Part shown: one piece after another, positions 7,359 through 16,572 of the stretch
Layout: every line of letters starts with the position of its first letter
Position numbering within the stretch: the stretch's first letter is position 1
From: Magnetococcus sp. PR-3
Lineage (GTDB): Bacteria; Pseudomonadota; Magnetococcia; Magnetococcales; Magnetococcaceae
Length of the DNA: 64,000 nt
Direction of reading: 5' to 3'
Assembly (NCBI RefSeq): GCF_036689865.1
Contig: NZ_JBAHUQ010000001.1
Coordinates: 62,001 to 126,000, forward strand
The notes under the pieces: model-generated
Databases searched by the model: none
What the model was told of the DNA's origin: nothing
What the model saw: the letters and a program-made list of their open reading frames with translations, nothing else
Program-made: the position numbers and the translations under genes

Positions 7359-9629
7359 TCACTCCTTGAGATGAACGCTCTCATGCTCACCAACAGCCAT
7401 GATCTCTACTCGTTCACCCCGTGGACGTATGGATAGCACTCTGGCCAACAGACTCCATTGACTGGTGGTGCCAAAAGCAATGTAGGCACGCTCAGCTTCA
7501 GCCCCAACAACCAGTGAAAAATCCAGCTCAGAAACAACAACCTGATTGGACTTCATTCCATGTAGGGCAGACCATGGACCGCTGACCGAACCATCTTGGT
7601 TTCTAATCGCAACCACATGATCTTCCCCCTCTGCCCACTCCAAAGACTCTGTCAGGGTGAGTCGATTACCATCTACAGCCACCACCTCAGCTGACTGCCC
7701 CCACTCCGGCACATCGTGGGTAATAGCAATGAGATCACCATAGGTAGGGATGAGCCCTTCCATCTCCGTTTGAAAGGTGATGATACGCCGCCTGTACCGG
7801 TTGGCTGCGGCCATGTAGCCCCCTTCCCTCTGGGCATGGGCTTGGTCTGTGCATCCGAACAGGGCTACTTTGGCGGGATTGGTAGTTTGGCTATCATCCA
7901 GTGAAACCGTCACCTCATCAGGCTTCCAGGTTTCTGCGTTGAAAAACTCCACAGTGACGGCATCTGCGGTTTCTTCGCTGGGCATGAGGTATTGGATGCT
8001 TAAGGAATTCTTTACGATGTTGCGTGGAGAGAAGAGTGCTACGGGTAGGGTTTGGGGCTGATCTCGGATGATACGGACAGTCCCACCTTGAAGGATAGGT
8101 ACCGCTCGACCACACCGAGCAATACGGGTGATGGCTTCCCATACGGTGAGTTTCTGATCAAACACCGCGTCGAATTGATCTCCCCTGCTCTGCCAAGCTT
8201 GATCCAGGGCATGGAGGCCAGTCAGACCGATGCGGTCGTCAGTTAGTTTGGCACCATATTCCGCTTTAAGGGCATCGGTAATGGCCCAGGCGATGGATCG
8301 GGAGGGTTGTGGATCGGACCATCCTGAAGTTGGATTCCAGGCTGGAAGCTTGCGGGTCACCACACAGTTGACCAAACGAGAGGATCGTTGGGAGAGGTTG
8401 TCAGTAGCCCGCATCTTCATGGCCAACATGGTGAGGACACCAAAATCTGGCTGACCATCCAGATAGGCTCTCAGAGCTGACCATCTGAGCTCATGCCCTG
8501 CCCTGGGGTCGGTATCTTTCTCATTGGTCCGGCGAAGGCGTACCTCATACCGCCCTGCATCGACAGCATGTTTGTAGGAAAGGCGCTGAGGCGTATTGGT
8601 GGCCTCGGTAACGGTGATAAGGTCCAGAGTCATCCAGCCAGCTACAGGTGTACCTTCATCATCCACCTGCCGGGCTTGGGCCTCCCACTCAACGGTGCGC
8701 TCATCCAATCCACCCCCGCTGTTGGCGTAGTAGAGGCCGCTCTGCATAGCCAAGTCGATACCAATGGCTGTGGACTGGGTACCGGGAGGGTTTGCCGCAA
8801 AGGGCCCAATCCAGCCATCATCCCCCTCTTCCAATAAATTGGTAGCAATGAGCTCCTGACCGGCCACCTCAGGAGCTGTCACCACGTCCGGGTCAAACAG
8901 AGTGATTTCTGAACCGGGTGGAACAACCTCATACTCAATCTCTTCAAACGAGAAAATGGGGGTATCCTCGATGCGCAGAGATTCCAGCTGATAGTGGCCT
9001 TGGCCAATGCAGTGGAGTTGATGCAGGTACTGTTGGTTGTCCACATATTCGGTATAAGGAGATGCCGCAATATCAGGATAGATCAGGTGTCTGCCGTAGA
9101 TGACCGGGATGGGTTGTCCCAGGCGGGCCTGATTGCCCTGGGCACCAAGGGCATAGGTGGGACTGGGCGCTTGAATGCCACTACTGCCAAAGCTGGGCAT
9201 CTGGGGCATGGGAGGCGGTACAAGGACGTTAACCAGCGTAGAACCCGCCACAGCCAGGGTTGCCGTGATGGCCGCTTCTCCCACCTTGGTGGCCCAGCCA
9301 ATCTTACCTGCTATGACAGGTCCGAAATAGTAGGCGGCAACCATCACGGCGATCATTAACACCACCCGTAAGGGATTGGAACCCCCGCCTCCTCCACCCT
9401 GTGGTAATGGGACAAAGACTACGATGTCATCGGGCTGAATGAGCTCAGTTTGCCACTCTGCTCTGAGTAGGGGTTCACCGTTTTTGATACATATGGTGGG
9501 GAGGGTAAATTCAGGAAGTTGCCTCTGCAGGAGCCAGTCATGAATGGTGATGGGGGCTGGGATGGGAAACTGCTGGCGGTTTAGATGAGGCTGGAAGGGA
9601 TTCTCAACGATGATAACGGAGCCGTTCAT
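7359..9629 (-). CDS. Phage tail tip protein J (host-specificity/central tail fibre)
   Basis: 756 residues from the ATG at 9629 (GGAGAACGCCAC ribosome site), overlapping the NlpC/P60 gene by ATGA. After an N-terminal ubiquitin-like/hub region there is a hydrophobic segment (PLRVVLMIAVMVAAYYFGP, about residues 88-106), then LGQPIPVIYGRHLIYP, the conserved entry of lambda J/phage tail-tip proteins, and later a TipAttachment-like domain (AIARCGRAVPILQGG near 510-550). Shorter than lambda J (1132 aa), lacking the long C-terminal fibronectin part, so receptor recognition may rest with the RCC1 protein. Last gene of the prophage on this side. Confidence 0.85.
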   Translation of the reverse strand: MNGSVIIVENPFQPHLNRQQFPIPAPITIHDWLLQRQLPEFTLPTICIKNGEPLLRAEWQTELIQPDDIVVFVPLPQGGGGGGSNPLRVVLMIAVMVAAYYFGPVIAGKIGWATKVGEAAITATLAVAGSTLVNVLVPPPMPQMPSFGSSGIQAPSPTYALGAQGNQARLGQPIPVIYGRHLIYPDIAASPYTEYVDNQQYLHQLHCIGQGHYQLESLRIEDTPIFSFEEIEYEVVPPGSEITLFDPDVVTAPEVAGQELIATNLLEEGDDGWIGPFAANPPGTQSTAIGIDLAMQSGLYYANSGGGLDERTVEWEAQARQVDDEGTPVAGWMTLDLITVTEATNTPQRLSYKHAVDAGRYEVRLRRTNEKDTDPRAGHELRWSALRAYLDGQPDFGVLTMLAMKMRATDNLSQRSSRLVNCVVTRKLPAWNPTSGWSDPQPSRSIAWAITDALKAEYGAKLTDDRIGLTGLHALDQAWQSRGDQFDAVFDQKLTVWEAITRIARCGRAVPILQGGTVRIIRDQPQTLPVALFSPRNIVKNSLSIQYLMPSEETADAVTVEFFNAETWKPDEVTVSLDDSQTTNPAKVALFGCTDQAHAQREGGYMAAANRYRRRIITFQTEMEGLIPTYGDLIAITHDVPEWGQSAEVVAVDGNRLTLTESLEWAEGEDHVVAIRNQDGSVSGPWSALHGMKSNQVVVSELDFSLVVGAEAERAYIAFGTTSQWSLLARVLSIRPRGERVEIMAVGEHESVHLKE

Positions 9630-10036
9630 GTGGCGTTCTCCTTGAAACGGTAGTAGCCCTCTGTAAACCATCCATGCTGTTGCAGAGCTTGCAGATTTTG
9701 GAACACCACCCCTGCCCCCTGTACGCAGTGCAGAACACCACCACTGTCTACATCCAGCCACAGCCCGACATGCACGGGATATCGTGCTTGGCGCATGAGT
9801 ACACAGTCACCCTCACGGGCCGCTTGCACCCGCTGCCAACGCTGTCGTTCATCATGGTTTTGAAAGGCTCTGGCCAGTGTTGATAGATCGTTACCAGAGA
9901 TGGGAATCGAGGGAAGAGAACGATTGAAATGGCGCTGCTGAATCCACCTAACCAGGGTCCAGCAGTTAAAGGCCTCTGGTCCCTCAGCCGTTGCTGACCA
10001 GGGTCTACCAATATATTGGGCAGCAAAGTGACTCAT
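9626..10036 (-). CDS. NlpC/P60-family phage tail peptidoglycan hydrolase
   Basis: 136 residues with the cysteine-peptidase signature FNCWTLVRWIQ (catalytic Cys25 after YIGRPWSATAEGPEAF) and HVGLWLD, where His89 would be the second catalytic residue. This corresponds to the lambda K-like tail component that locally cuts peptidoglycan during DNA entry. Overlaps J (ATGA at 9626-9629) and the upstream DUF1833 gene (10033-10036). Order DUF1833, NlpC/P60, J is common in proteobacterial siphoviruses. Confidence 0.85.
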   Translation of the reverse strand: MSHFAAQYIGRPWSATAEGPEAFNCWTLVRWIQQRHFNRSLPSIPISGNDLSTLARAFQNHDERQRWQRVQAAREGDCVLMRQARYPVHVGLWLDVDSGGVLHCVQGAGVVFQNLQALQQHGWFTEGYYRFKENAT

Positions 10037-10575
10037 CGGGCCAATCCAGGGAAACGTGAGGCTCTGTAGGTATCAGCGGGGAAAGCTTTATTGCCGATAT
10101 CCATCATGCGGGCTCGAGCTCTGACTTGGAGCATGTCCGCTTCTACTTCGGTGATGGTGAGGGTCAGAGGGGGATCCATCTGAGGGCCTTCCAGATCGGT
10201 GGAAAGATAGGGGCGGTAGGTGATCTCGATGGGATCCATGGTCTGCACCGCTCGATCCAGATGCTTCATGATCTCCCCAGAGACATTATCCAGGGTGACC
10301 ACAATCTCCGGCATGGGGGTGGATTCCACGGGTGGCAGCTCCAGATTGAAAGCCAGAGCGACAAAAGTGACCGACTCACCAGGATTAAGCGGTGCCGAAG
10401 CTTCCAGCTTGGCGATAAGGTCCACATAGTCCCTTACCACCCGGATAGCTGTTGGCACCTCTTCATCATCCACAAAGGCTGGGTGGCGGATCTCCAGGGT
10501 GTGCAAAATCACCACATCAGCAGGGGCTGAAGCATAAGCCTCCCGGATGGCCTGGGAGAGTCGATCATCAGGCAT
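10033..10575 (-). CDS. DUF1833-family phage tail protein
   Basis: 180 residues. The N-terminal part ILHTLEIRHPAFVDDE ... AIRVVRDYVDL and the middle block PEIVVTLDNVSGEIMKHLDRAV ... ITYRPYLSTDLEGPQMDPPLTLTI match the DUF1833 family, a tail-tip component found between the fibre/minor tail genes and NlpC/P60. No catalytic motif is seen; a structural role in the tail tip (equivalent to lambda M/L) is inferred from position. Confidence 0.8.
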   Translation of the reverse strand: MPDDRLSQAIREAYASAPADVVILHTLEIRHPAFVDDEEVPTAIRVVRDYVDLIAKLEASAPLNPGESVTFVALAFNLELPPVESTPMPEIVVTLDNVSGEIMKHLDRAVQTMDPIEITYRPYLSTDLEGPQMDPPLTLTITEVEADMLQVRARARMMDIGNKAFPADTYRASRFPGLAR

Positions 10576-10580
10576 GGGAA

Positions 10581-10964
10581 TTACAGCCCTAATGCTGCCT
10601 TGGCGGCATCGGCCTGGGAGACCAAACCTTCAACAAAGGTATGATACTCAGGATCCCCAACCCGCAAGGCTCGGAGCTCATCTTCTAGGCTATATCGATC
10701 ACGGATGTCTGCTTGTAATTTCTCATTGATTTCCAAACAGGGAAGCGCTTGCTTACGCAGTTGATGCTTCAGGTCTGGCTCTTCCGTGAATTCCACAGGC
10801 CCTTGCCACTGCTCAGCTTTGGGATAATCCAGGGGAACAGATAAATAGATTTGACCATCCAGCTCACAGAGGTAGACCACTGGCTGGTTGGGATCGCCAC
10901 CTTCTGGGTAGCGGATCTTGAGATGGTTGGGATACCGATAGATCTGGTGCATGGCAGGCTCCAT
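10581..10964 (-). CDS. Hypothetical phage protein, possible fibre-associated chaperone
   Basis: 127 residues, no family recognised. It begins with a beta-rich segment (YRYPNHLKIRYPEGGDPNQPVVYLCELDG) and ends with a charged helical region (LRKQALPCLEINEKLQADIRDRYSLEDELRALR). Its start codon overlaps the stop of the RCC1 gene (TGATG at 10962-10966), so translation of the two is coupled. A small gene directly after a tail fibre gene is often a fibre assembly protein; here that is only inferred from position. Confidence 0.6.
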   Translation of the reverse strand: MEPAMHQIYRYPNHLKIRYPEGGDPNQPVVYLCELDGQIYLSVPLDYPKAEQWQGPVEFTEEPDLKHQLRKQALPCLEINEKLQADIRDRYSLEDELRALRVGDPEYHTFVEGLVSQADAAKAALGL

Positions 10965-12856
10965 CAGAACAGAACCGTGGAGAAGGCATAGAGACCGGAG
11001 TTGGATGAGTCGGTACCGGCCTGACCATGGCCGTTATAGCCGGATGAGAGTACTCGACCATCAGAGAGAAGAACATGGGTGCAGAAACCTGCATTTTCCC
11101 CATTGAAAGCGATGTTCACTGGTTTAACGCCGAATGAACCACCCAGCCCGATACCACAGGCCGGTTGGAAACTGGTTTGGTAGGTGGCATGACCAAGCCC
11201 AAGCTGTCCATTGCCGTTGTACCCTGCGCTCCACAGAGTGCCACTGCTGTCCAGCACCATGGAGAACTGGTAGCCGTAGTAGCCGCTACCACGAATTTGG
11301 ACGATATCGGTTAGCCCCGGATCCTGGGGCGTGTGCTGATTTGTGGTATTGCCTACCCCCAGTTGGCCATAGTTGTTCCGCCCCCAGGTACGGATGGAGC
11401 CATCCCCCAACAGGGCCATGCCGTGGGCAGTTTGGCCCCCACCGATAGAGACATCCACCACGTTGGCCAGAGCAGAGATCTCCACCGGAGTGGTACGTTC
11501 AGTGGTATCCCCCACCCCCAGTTGGCCATAGTTATTGTACCCGGCCGCATAGAGCCGCCCATCCTCCAGAAGCCAGAAGGTGGAAGCGTAGGGGTTACCG
11601 TTACCATCTCCATCGCAGTTGCCCACGATGGTTTTCACGTTGCCGGGCAGGGAAACTGGGGTTGGCCCATGTTGATCGGTGGTATTGCCCACCCCCAGAT
11701 TGCCACGACCGTTGTAACCCCAGGAAAAAGCGTTACCACTGGCATCGATGGCAAAGGCATAGCTGCGATAGGCACTGGCACACCCCACCCACACCCAGTT
11801 TTGAGCACCAGAAACCTGCACGGGCTCCAGACGGTTGGTGGTGGAACCATCCCCCAGTTGACCATACCCATTGTAGCCACAGGCCCAGATGCGCCCCTGG
11901 TCATCCAGAAACCAGACAGAGGTATAGTCTCCCCAATAGGAGCCCGTTGTGGCCATCTGGGTGATGCCGGTGAGCCCCACGATTTTGGTAGGCACATAGC
12001 GCAGATTGGTATCCCCCTGCCCCAACTGGCCATAGCCGTTGTAGCCCCAGGAGTAGACGGTGCCATCCTCCATCAGGGCAAAGACAGAACGCCCAGCCAG
12101 ATGCACCTCTTTAACCACGGTGGTCAGGCCAGCTGGAAAGGCGCAGGTCATAGGTTGCAGACGACGGCTGGATTGGGCACCGATGCCCAACTGCCCCTGA
12201 CCATTATTACCAACAATCCGAACGGTGCCATCGGTCATGAGATAGGCGCTGTTGTACATACCGATTCCACTACCGCTACGCTGGACCTGCAACGCTTTCA
12301 CCCGGCACCCAGGCCGATCATGCAGTGCGGTCCATGAGGGGTCCCCACCCACCCCACCTGTTTGCAGAATTTGACCAGCCGTTCCCGCCGGAAGCCGAGC
12401 AGGCCCTATCCCATCGTGAAAAAGCAGGTCGCCTTGCTCAGTCACCTGATTGGTACCAGCCGCCAACAGACTCCAATAACCACTGTCCAGTGGTGTGATT
12501 CCAATAGCAGCGTCTACAATGCAGATGTAGCCTGAGCCATTGAAGTGCACCCCATCGTTTTCCTGATAGGACAAACCTACATCATAAGCCCCTTTCCATT
12601 TGATGGTGAGAGCATCATTGGCGGCGGATTGAGCCGCGGTGGCTGCGGTTTCAGCTTGATCCTTCAAGGTTGTGAGGCTGGTCATGTTGGCATTGAGGGT
12701 GGCATCCATATCCGCCTGGGCTTTGGCCAGGGATTTGACCGATCCACCCTCTGTGCTCACCGTGGTGGCATCATCCCCGTGCACCACTTGATGCAACAGG
12801 TCACCATCGGATTCCAGCTGATTAACCAGCTGTTCCAGTTCTGTTGAAGAAGACAT
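10964..12856 (-). CDS. RCC1-repeat tail fibre / receptor-binding protein
   Basis: 630 residues. Residues 1-85 are helical/coiled-coil; 86-135 hold a small tail-fibre-like module (WKGAYDVGLSYQENDGV ... GYWSLL) and 140-180 a QGDLLFHDG segment common in phage fibres. From about 205 to 620 there are eight RCC1 repeats, each with a core like WGYNGYGQLG, near residues 216, 271, 327, 380, 439, 492, 545 and 606 (period 53-61). RCC1 repeats fold as a beta-propeller. The position in the tail cluster and fibre-like N-terminus imply a receptor-binding propeller; the ligand is unknown. Confidence 0.8.
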   Translation of the reverse strand: MSSSTELEQLVNQLESDGDLLHQVVHGDDATTVSTEGGSVKSLAKAQADMDATLNANMTSLTTLKDQAETAATAAQSAANDALTIKWKGAYDVGLSYQENDGVHFNGSGYICIVDAAIGITPLDSGYWSLLAAGTNQVTEQGDLLFHDGIGPARLPAGTAGQILQTGGVGGDPSWTALHDRPGCRVKALQVQRSGSGIGMYNSAYLMTDGTVRIVGNNGQGQLGIGAQSSRRLQPMTCAFPAGLTTVVKEVHLAGRSVFALMEDGTVYSWGYNGYGQLGQGDTNLRYVPTKIVGLTGITQMATTGSYWGDYTSVWFLDDQGRIWACGYNGYGQLGDGSTTNRLEPVQVSGAQNWVWVGCASAYRSYAFAIDASGNAFSWGYNGRGNLGVGNTTDQHGPTPVSLPGNVKTIVGNCDGDGNGNPYASTFWLLEDGRLYAAGYNNYGQLGVGDTTERTTPVEISALANVVDVSIGGGQTAHGMALLGDGSIRTWGRNNYGQLGVGNTTNQHTPQDPGLTDIVQIRGSGYYGYQFSMVLDSSGTLWSAGYNGNGQLGLGHATYQTSFQPACGIGLGGSFGVKPVNIAFNGENAGFCTHVLLSDGRVLSSGYNGHGQAGTDSSNSGLYAFSTVLF

Positions 12857-12864
12857 CTCAATAT

Positions 12865-13338
12865 CTACCAGTGATTGGGCCAGGATTGATGAATAAGGGT
12901 GTGTAGGCGATTGGCCTGAGTCATAAAGCTATCCCCCTCACCTGAAAGAAGCAGGTCCAAAGCAGCAGCCCCCATAACTGGGGGATCTCTGACTTCTAGG
13001 TTGGCGGTGACCTCCCAGAACAGCCCTCGAAACAGGGGCTGGGCTTTGTAGGGTCCTTGGAATCGCCCCTCCTGTTCCTGCAAACCCATGCCGTTGGCCA
13101 GAACAATGCCGAACCAAGCGGCTCCCGAGTAGGCCTTATGACGAAACCAGGATTGAAACAGGGCGAACTGCTCTGGATTCATGCGCCAGCGAATAGTGAC
13201 TACAGTTGGAACATGGGTGAAGATTCGACGCTGCCGTGCAGGTCCTGCGTCCATCTCGGTACGCAGCAGGGCATCTTCCGGTTTAATCACATAGCCCTGC
13301 ACGGTGGGTTTGGGCAGTTGCCCGGGCCAAAACTCCAT
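12865..13338 (-). CDS. Minor tail protein (hypothetical family next to tape measure)
   Basis: 157 residues. Pattern LPKPTVQGYVIKPEDALLRTEMDAGPARQRR ... TIRWRMNPEQFALFQSWF ... GAAWFGIVLANGMGLQ is that of a family regularly found immediately downstream of the tape measure gene in proteobacterial siphoviruses. Shares one base with the tape measure stop/start junction (13338). Probably part of the distal tail; no enzyme motif is visible. Confidence 0.7.
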   Translation of the reverse strand: MEFWPGQLPKPTVQGYVIKPEDALLRTEMDAGPARQRRIFTHVPTVVTIRWRMNPEQFALFQSWFRHKAYSGAAWFGIVLANGMGLQEQEGRFQGPYKAQPLFRGLFWEVTANLEVRDPPVMGAAALDLLLSGEGDSFMTQANRLHTLIHQSWPNHW

Positions 13339-15854
13339 CAGCGGTAGCTACCCACAGCTGGGTTTAAGCCATATCGCCGTTCCAGAGTCGGTGCGATCCC
13401 CTCACCACGACCAATGTTGCGGTTCATACGGCTCTCTACCTGATCCACAAACACATCCAGGGTCAGATCCCCGTTGCCTTGCTGCTGCCACTGAGCCTTG
13501 GCCTCCACGTTTTCAGCATTATTGTGGATATTGACCATCACCTTGACCTCAGGCTTGCGGTTAAAGCCCTCTCCCAGCAGTTGCATCTGACCACGGGTAA
13601 AGACCGTTTCTCCCTGTTGCAGAACGGCGGGCACCTCACCGGGGCCGATGACACCCCCACCGTGATATCTGGGCGCTTGCTCGTAGAGAGAGGCAGGCAC
13701 CAAGCGAGCCCCACCCTCACCACTGCCCACCACACCGCCGCTGTGATAAACCAAGGCGTTGCTCATACCCGGTTTGGGGGTCAGTACTGCAGCTTCTGCC
13801 GTTCCACCACCAATCCCGATCCCGCCAAAGATGGCACTACCGATGGTAGAGAAAAGGCTCTCCATAAAGCCGCCCAGAGGTTTGACCAGCGCCATGCGAT
13901 AAGCGGTACGAATTGCCTCTTCAGCGATGGTATTGAAGAGATCTGTAGCTGACAGCTTTCCGGTCATAGCCCATTGGACAAAGGCGTTTTCACTCTGCCG
14001 CAGTGCACCACTGGTGACCTGTTCAAAGGTTTGGGCAGCATTGCTTGCCTCATCCAGATAGTCCCGAATGGCTCGCTGAATACCATCCGACCAGTGGGTG
14101 CTTGCATCCAGCATTCGGTCATGGGCTTGCTCAACGGCCTGGGAGAAAGTCTGCTGATTGATGGCCCCTTCAGCCAGGAGCTCGTTGAGATTGCTCAGCT
14201 CTGATCGGTACTGTTCCTGTGCAGTGCGATATTGCTCGGTAAGAGCTTTACCCTCTTTAAGCCGTGAGAGTCGTTTTTCTTCAGCCTGTTGCTGAGCCTC
14301 AATGGCCTGTTTCTCATCGAACAGCATGGCCGCCAGTTGCTCCACTTCAGCACGCTGCTGGGCTGTAGCCTCGGCAGAGAGCCGACGCTGGGCCTGGGAG
14401 ATGAAGCGCTGGCGATCCGTTTGGCTTAAAGCATCCTGTTCTGCTTTGAGGGCTGTCACCACCCGCTGGTTTGCGGCATAGCGTTGATCCGCCAGTTTCT
14501 GCTCCTGGGCTGCCAACTGGGCCAGCTTGGCACTGCGAACATCCGCCGCAGCTCCCAGCAGTTGATCCACCTTTACCCGGTTTTGATCGGTACGGATCTG
14601 CCCAAGCTGTTCAACATGACGCTGATACTCCGCTTCGATACGGGCTGCGCCTTGTTGGGTTACGCTGAACAGTTGCTGCTGCAGGGTGCGCTCAAGCTGA
14701 GCCAGCTTTCGGGCTCTCTCCTTGGCGCTTTGCAGTTGGCCCTCTTCACCAGACGCTGGATCAGGTGAGGATGCGTCTAAAGGCTGAGCTTGGCTCTCAC
14801 GTTTGGCCTGCTCAATATTGGCATCCTGGATGGTTCGAAGCTGTTCATTGATGGCGATAATTTCCGCTTTGAAGCTGGCCAGACGATTTCGGGCAATGGG
14901 GTGCAGGTTACTGCGGCCCACCAGTTTGGCCACCTGCTCCTGAAGACGCAGACGTTTGGCCAGCAAGGTATTGAAGCGCTCATCGTCGGAAGGATCACCA
15001 AACAGCTGTTGATATCCCTTACCCACCGTGGAGAAGAAGGTGGCGAAGGCACTGGAGGCGTCGGAGATCAGTGGAGCCAGATCTAACAGGGCTCGGTTGA
15101 GGTTGGCGGAAATGACCTTGCTGAGGGTATCCAGATCGTCCCTGGCCTGTTCCGCATTCCGGATCAGATCTTCCTCGATAACAATCCCCAGACCCCTGGC
15201 TTTGAGCATAGTCTGTTCCAGGGCATCGGAACCACCCCGCAACATGTTGATCAAGCCAACACCACCGGAATCAAATAGCTTGAAGGCCAGACGCACCCGC
15301 TCTGAGCTGTTCTCAGTTTTGGAGAGGGCATCGGCCACTTCCAAAAGCAGATCTTCGGTTTTGCGGATCTGACCATGCTGATCCCGCAGGGTTATGCCCA
15401 TCTGGGCCAGAGCATCCTTGGCTTCTCCACTGCCGGAGGCCGCTTCTGCCACCCGGCGGGTAAAACGCTGTAGAGACATATCCAAGGTATTCTGGGAGAT
15501 GCCTGCCGATTCGGCGGCATAACGCAGGGCTTGCAGAGACTCCACCCCCACGCCAATTTTGTCTGCGGTCTTACCGATGGCATCTGCTGTGGTAATGGAA
15601 CGATTTACCAAAGCAGTCAAGCCACCCGCTGCGGTTAAACCCGCAACAACTCCGGCCAGCATGCGCATACGGGATTGTAGGCCACTGGCCCGGCCTGCCA
15701 GGGTCTCCAAGCTACGGGAAGCATCGGAACTGGCGGTGCGAATACGTTTAAAGGAGCGCTCCCCGCCTTCCCCAATTTGGGCCAGCTCAGCGCGCACACG
15801 TCCCCCATCCTCGACCGAAAGACGAATGGAGTAGGAGTGGCGTGTTCGAGTCAT
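13338..15854 (-). CDS. Phage tail tape measure protein
   Basis: 838 residues, the largest structural gene. N-terminus (IRLSVEDGGRVRAELAQIGEGG), a hydrophobic stretch (MLAGVVAGLTAAGGLTALV, about 65-83), long coiled-coil middle rich in Gln, Ala and Arg, and a C-terminal lambda-H-like end (MTGKLSATDLFNTIAEEAIRTAY ... GIGGG). It sets tail length: 838 residues at about 1.5 angstroms each predict a tail of roughly 120 nm. Starts 2 bp after the frameshifted chaperone ends, the lambda G/GT-H arrangement. Confidence 0.92.
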   Translation of the reverse strand: MTRTRHSYSIRLSVEDGGRVRAELAQIGEGGERSFKRIRTASSDASRSLETLAGRASGLQSRMRMLAGVVAGLTAAGGLTALVNRSITTADAIGKTADKIGVGVESLQALRYAAESAGISQNTLDMSLQRFTRRVAEAASGSGEAKDALAQMGITLRDQHGQIRKTEDLLLEVADALSKTENSSERVRLAFKLFDSGGVGLINMLRGGSDALEQTMLKARGLGIVIEEDLIRNAEQARDDLDTLSKVISANLNRALLDLAPLISDASSAFATFFSTVGKGYQQLFGDPSDDERFNTLLAKRLRLQEQVAKLVGRSNLHPIARNRLASFKAEIIAINEQLRTIQDANIEQAKRESQAQPLDASSPDPASGEEGQLQSAKERARKLAQLERTLQQQLFSVTQQGAARIEAEYQRHVEQLGQIRTDQNRVKVDQLLGAAADVRSAKLAQLAAQEQKLADQRYAANQRVVTALKAEQDALSQTDRQRFISQAQRRLSAEATAQQRAEVEQLAAMLFDEKQAIEAQQQAEEKRLSRLKEGKALTEQYRTAQEQYRSELSNLNELLAEGAINQQTFSQAVEQAHDRMLDASTHWSDGIQRAIRDYLDEASNAAQTFEQVTSGALRQSENAFVQWAMTGKLSATDLFNTIAEEAIRTAYRMALVKPLGGFMESLFSTIGSAIFGGIGIGGGTAEAAVLTPKPGMSNALVYHSGGVVGSGEGGARLVPASLYEQAPRYHGGGVIGPGEVPAVLQQGETVFTRGQMQLLGEGFNRKPEVKVMVNIHNNAENVEAKAQWQQQGNGDLTLDVFVDQVESRMNRNIGRGEGIAPTLERRYGLNPAVGSYR

Positions 15855-15856
15855 GG

Positions 15857-16572
15857 TTATTCTGAAAGATTGGCTTCTATAAGTCCGGATTCAGCAGAGG
15901 GCAACAGTTCTAAGGCCAGTTGTTCATTGAGCCCTATGGTTCTGGCCAACTGCATCGCCACATTCATATCGATTCCCAAGATCTGTCCCGATGGAGCCAG
16001 CTTTAGTTGGTTTTGACAGGCTTGCATGATTTCAAAGAGCTGCTGCTCTTCCAGAGTTTGAGGGGTATGTACATCATAGGGACAACGCTCCCCACTCAGC
16101 CCAGGCTGACCTCGGGCGCAGGGGGCTCCATCTTCTCTACATCCTCGGCAATAGGCTGGCCCGCCGCCTTGTTGGAAATGCCATCGGCAGAGGGCCCGGA
16201 TGCGTTTTTTGCGGCGTTGAGCATCACTTGGTGCAGGGTGAAAGCCTGGAAGAAGCGTTCACCCATGGGATAGAGATCGAGCAGAGCTTTGATATTCTCC
16301 TTAGTCACAGGTGCATCCTGCTCACCGGAATCATCCGCTACACCTTGCCATGCGGTGATGTGGGCGCAGGCCAGCTCCTGAACCAGCATCACCTGATAGT
16401 GGCCATCCCGCTCGATTTCATCATCCAGATCGGGATATTCCCGATTGAGCCGTTTTCGGGCTGCCGCCTGACACAGAGACATCCCAGCTGAGGTGAGGGG
16501 CTTGACCGTCACCACCACGTTGTAAGGCAGTTCCAAATCATAGGGTTCTTTGGGGGGCGTAAGGGAGATCAT
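15857..16572 (-). CDS. Tail assembly chaperone, long -1 frameshift form (GT-like)
   Basis: Joined product of 238 residues: frame 0 from 16572 through the slippery site at 16210-16204, then the -1 frame from base 16204 to the TAA at 15857-15859. The -1 frame is open for 115 codons and lacks its own good start. It reads IRALCRWHFQQGGG, then Cys-rich YCRGCREDGAPC and GERCPYD, and ends 2 bp before the tape measure start. This reproduces the lambda G/GT design, where the T domain binds the tape measure. The added domain looks like a zinc ribbon (about six Cys). Frameshifting itself is inferred. Confidence 0.82.
16096..16572 (-). CDS. Tail assembly chaperone, short form (G-like)
   Basis: 158 residues, acidic. 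It begins MISLTPPKEPYDLELPYNVVV, overlaps the tube gene by ATGA (16569-16572) and ends with a disordered Pro/Glu tail (EKMEPPAPEVSLG) reading past the frameshift site. In lambda-like phages the short form is made in large excess over the frameshift product and coats the tape measure. Position between tube and tape measure genes fixes the role. Confidence 0.85.
   Translation of the reverse strand: MISLTPPKEPYDLELPYNVVVTVKPLTSAGMSLCQAAARKRLNREYPDLDDEIERDGHYQVMLVQELACAHITAWQGVADDSGEQDAPVTKENIKALLDLYPMGERFFQAFTLHQVMLNAAKNASGPSADGISNKAAGQPIAEDVEKMEPPAPEVSLG
16204..16210 (-). promoter_or_regulatory. Programmed -1 ribosomal frameshift site (A AAA AAC)
   Basis: On the minus strand the coding frame reads GCA AAA AAC GCA, a perfect X XXY YYZ slippery heptamer. 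Sliding back one base places ribosomes in the 115-codon -1 frame that runs to the tape measure gene. GC-rich sequence follows (TCCGGGCCC...GGCGGCGGGCC), which could form a stimulatory stem. Same location and logic as lambda G/GT, though lambda uses GGGAAAG. Confidence 0.85.

Noticed and set aside
11333-12337. Rightward 334-codon ORF opposite the RCC1 fibre gene
   Set aside because: It is the antisense shadow of a repetitive gene; the sequence is low-complexity (repeated PQLAI motifs), with no ribosome site and no family.
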